From Cyanobacteria bacterium M_surface_10_m1_298 (GTDB lineage: Bacteria > Cyanobacteriota > Cyanobacteriia > PCC-6307 > Cyanobiaceae): a stretch of DNA of 45,847 nt. The stretch lies in NCBI GenBank assembly GCA_016882485.1, contig VGPT01000009.1, positions 1 through 45,847 on the forward strand, written 5' to 3'. Position numbers and translations under genes: made by a program. Below, piece by piece: positions 44,103-45,847 of this stretch (position 1 is its first letter; each line of letters begins with the position of its first letter). The notes under the pieces are model-generated. The model was not told the DNA's origin. It made no database searches and worked only from the letters and a program-made list of their open reading frames with translations.

Positions 44103-45236
44103 CTAAGAGGGCATGCTTTCGACCCCGGCCAGGGCGCTGCCCAGCAGTTCTCCAAAGCGTTGCAGCTGCCGCTTGCTCCCCATCACCACCAGCAACTGGC
44201 CTGGAGCCAGTCGGATGTCTCCCCCGGGATTGGCGATCAGAGACTCAACCGTTCCAGTGCTGAGCTGGCTGGAGGCGGGGTTGCGAATCGCCAGCACCAG
44301 GGCGCCGCTGCGGCGGCCCAGCTGGAGTTCCGAGAGGCTGGCTCCGTTGAGATCACCGAGCCTGTCGGGGTGCTCACTCAGCAGAAACTCCTCCACCTCG
44401 CAGTCGCTGCCAGCCAGTAGCTCCATGAAGGTGACCGCCAGAGGGCGCAGGGCTGTCGCTGCCATCGCCCGGCCCCCGGCCACGTAGGGACTGACCACCT
44501 GATCCGCACCGGCAAGGCGCAACTTGCCCTCCGCTTCTTCGCTGTCGGCCCGGGCGATCAGGCGAGCGCTTGGGGCCAGGCCGCGGGCGCTGAGGATTAC
44601 ATAGAGGTTGGCTGCATTGCTAGGCAGGGCAGCCACCAGGGCTCTGCAGCGATGAATGCCGGCTTCCTCGAGGGTTTCATCGAGGGTCGCATCGCCCTGC
44701 AGCACGGTGAGACCGCGCTGCTGCGCTTCATCGATTCGGCCCGGGTCGTTTTCGACCACCAGCAATTGAATGTTCTCTCCGCAGAGCTGCTCGGCAATTT
44801 CCCGTCCGATTCGGCCGTAGCCGCAGAGGATCACGTGCTGATTCATCGAACGCTGCAGCTGCTGGCGGTACCGCCGCTCGCGAAGGCGGCGGAAATAACC
44901 GGAATTCGTTAATTCCAGCAGTTTCTGCAGCGTTTGCTGCACGACCACCAGCCCGCCCACCAGCAGCAGGGCGGTGACGATGCGACCACCGGTATGCACC
45001 AGAGACGTGTGCTCGTCACTGAAGCCAAGGGTGCTGAGGGTGATCAGCACCATCCAGTAGCAATCTCCCCAGTCCCAGCCTTCGGTGAGCCGATAGCCCA
45101 CCGCCCCGGCGTTTACCACCAGAGCCAGAGCCAGCACCGGCCCTGCCCAGGGCAACTGATCCAGCAGGCGGCGCAGCGGAGCCAGAGGACCCCGATATCT
45201 GGAGCGGAAGCGGCCTCGGCTGCGGCGTGTGCTCAT
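44103..45236 (-). CDS. Two-helix K+ channel with RCK/TrkA domain
   Basis: 377 residues from ATG 45236, which overlaps the previous stop as ATGA. After an Arg-rich lead there are two helices ([16 protein letters not shown] and [15 protein letters not shown]) flanking the pore loop [16 protein letters not shown]. Then follows an RCK domain ([20 protein letters not shown](H)-binding; [21 protein letters not shown]) and a TrkA-C domain ([10 protein letters not shown]). Members gate K+ flow in response to nucleotides or Ca2+. The filter TLGFSD departs from the standard TVGYGD. Function is confident; ion choice is less so. Confidence 0.87.
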   Translation of the reverse strand: MSTRRSRGRFRSRYRGPLAPLRRLLDQLPWAGPVLALALVVNAGAVGYRLTEGWDWGDCYWMVLITLSTLGFSDEHTSLVHTGGRIVTALLLVGGLVVVQQTLQKLLELTNSGYFRRLRERRYRQQLQRSMNQHVILCGYGRIGREIAEQLCGENIQLLVVENDPGRIDEAQQRGLTVLQGDATLDETLEEAGIHRCRALVAALPSNAANLYVILSARGLAPSARLIARADSEEAEGKLRLAGADQVVSPYVAGGRAMAATALRPLAVTFMELLAGSDCEVEEFLLSEHPDRLGDLNGASLSELQLGRRSGALVLAIRNPASSQLSTGTVESLIANPGGDIRLAPGQLLVVMGSKRQLQRFGELLGSALAGVESMPS

Positions 45237-45847
45237 CCCAGGCCAAGGGCCTGCAAGACCGCACTGGGCTCCAGGTTGTGCAGAGCCCCTGATTGTCCCA
45301 CCGCCTTCACGCCATCGCGCTCGGGCAGGGCACCGGCGTCGGCGCCGATCGCCACCAGAGGCATGCCATTGAAGAGAGCGAGAGCGTTGCTGATCGGATC
45401 GCTGCTCAACACCACATCGCAGTTCGCCATCTGGGAGGCGCGCTCCAGCAGGGTTCCCGCGCTGGCCTCCACCACCCGTAGATCGTTCAGCTTGGAGCGA
45501 ATGGCAGCGGGCAAGGCCTGCCAACGATCAGCCGGCCAGTCCTGGGCACCACCGGAGGGACACAGCAGTAGGGCCGGACCCTGGCCGCTGGGCATCGCCG
45601 CCGCAGCTTTGTCGAGGGACGCCTTCGGCAGGGAGAGGCGGAACTGTGTGGCATCAAGCTCGATGCCAAGGGGGCGCAGAAAGGCGTCCATGGTCTGGGG
45701 CCCCCAGCCGTGGCCCGCTATCACGGTGCTGGTGGCGGAGAAGCCGCCTGCGGCAACGCGGTTGGGGATGTGGCTCATCGAGAGCATCAGGTCCACCTGA
45801 CGCCCCTGGGCCAGGTTGATGCAGGCCTGAAAATCTGGTTCGCGCAC
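45233..45847 (-). CDS. GT9-like glycosyltransferase, cut by the window edge
   Basis: At least 204 residues; the frame is open to the last base, so the N-terminal part is outside the window. ALLLCPSGGAQDWPADRWQAL and VVLSSDPISNALALFNGMPLVAIG resemble the C-terminal nucleotide-sugar domain of GT9 enzymes (ADP-heptose:LPS heptosyltransferase type). It would add a sugar to lipopolysaccharide core or a similar glycan. ATGA overlap with the channel gene. Fold is moderately sure; donor and acceptor unknown. Confidence 0.7.
   Translation of the reverse strand: MREPDFQACINLAQGRQVDLMLSMSHIPNRVAAGGFSATSTVIAGHGWGPQTMDAFLRPLGIELDATQFRLSLPKASLDKAAAAMPSGQGPALLLCPSGGAQDWPADRWQALPAAIRSKLNDLRVVEASAGTLLERASQMANCDVVLSSDPISNALALFNGMPLVAIGADAGALPERDGVKAVGQSGALHNLEPSAVLQALGLG

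Overview
The window comes from a picocyanobacterium of the Cyanobium / Synechococcus type. The call rests on high G+C, tight gene packing with many GTG and TTG starts, and cyanobacterial markers: ndhB, Ycf46, Vipp1/PspA, a cyAbrB regulator, DUF2808 and DUF1651 proteins, and a complete aa3-type cytochrome c oxidase cluster.

Bases 1 to about 4950 are an accessory, partly decayed stretch. It is sparse, less G+C rich and mostly unfamiliar. It holds an outer-membrane barrel gene, an orphan one-helix protein, a small gene broken by an in-frame TAA, a VTT/TVP38 membrane protein, a short ORF that runs into the 3' half of a tRNA-Pro gene, a DUF1651 gene that ends on the other side of that fragment, and two tiny ORFs. 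The tRNA half-gene looks like an integration (att) scar.

From about 5030 the sequence is dense core genome. On the minus strand rpmH-rnpA-PH protein-yidC-DUF177-ycf46 form the ribosome / RNase P / membrane-insertion operon. DUF2808, sppA-aroH, a DMT transporter, a probable pteridine glucosyltransferase, a GT39 transferase, a DciA-like protein with a zinc ribbon, vipp1-trx-aminotransferase-birA, an M23 peptidase, a MacB-type ATPase, ndhB and topA follow. Next come a lipoprotein, a DUF2232 protein, a TIGR00303 protein, a solute-binding lipoprotein, an aldo/keto reductase with Fe-S motifs, a bifunctional nuclease, ribE, an HdeD-like protein and cyAbrB. ctaCDE is divergent from ctaA-ctaB, which is followed by a DrrAB-type ABC exporter and nanE. 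groL, fabG, a K+ channel and an edge-cut GT9 gene close the window.

The most interesting local structure is between birA and the M23 peptidase gene. A minimal nucleotidyltransferase/HEPN pair (toxin-antitoxin type) lies there on the opposite strand, bracketed by a perfect 35-bp direct repeat that is the 3' end of birA. The module appears to have been inserted at the end of birA with duplication or replacement of its last codons. Other points of interest are the tRNA-Pro half-gene, the broken small gene with its own terminator, an Ig-like insertion in YidC, a DciA-zinc ribbon fusion, a possible CTG start, and four convergent gene pairs whose coding ends overlap. I see no CRISPR array, rRNA operon, intact tRNA or complete insertion sequence.
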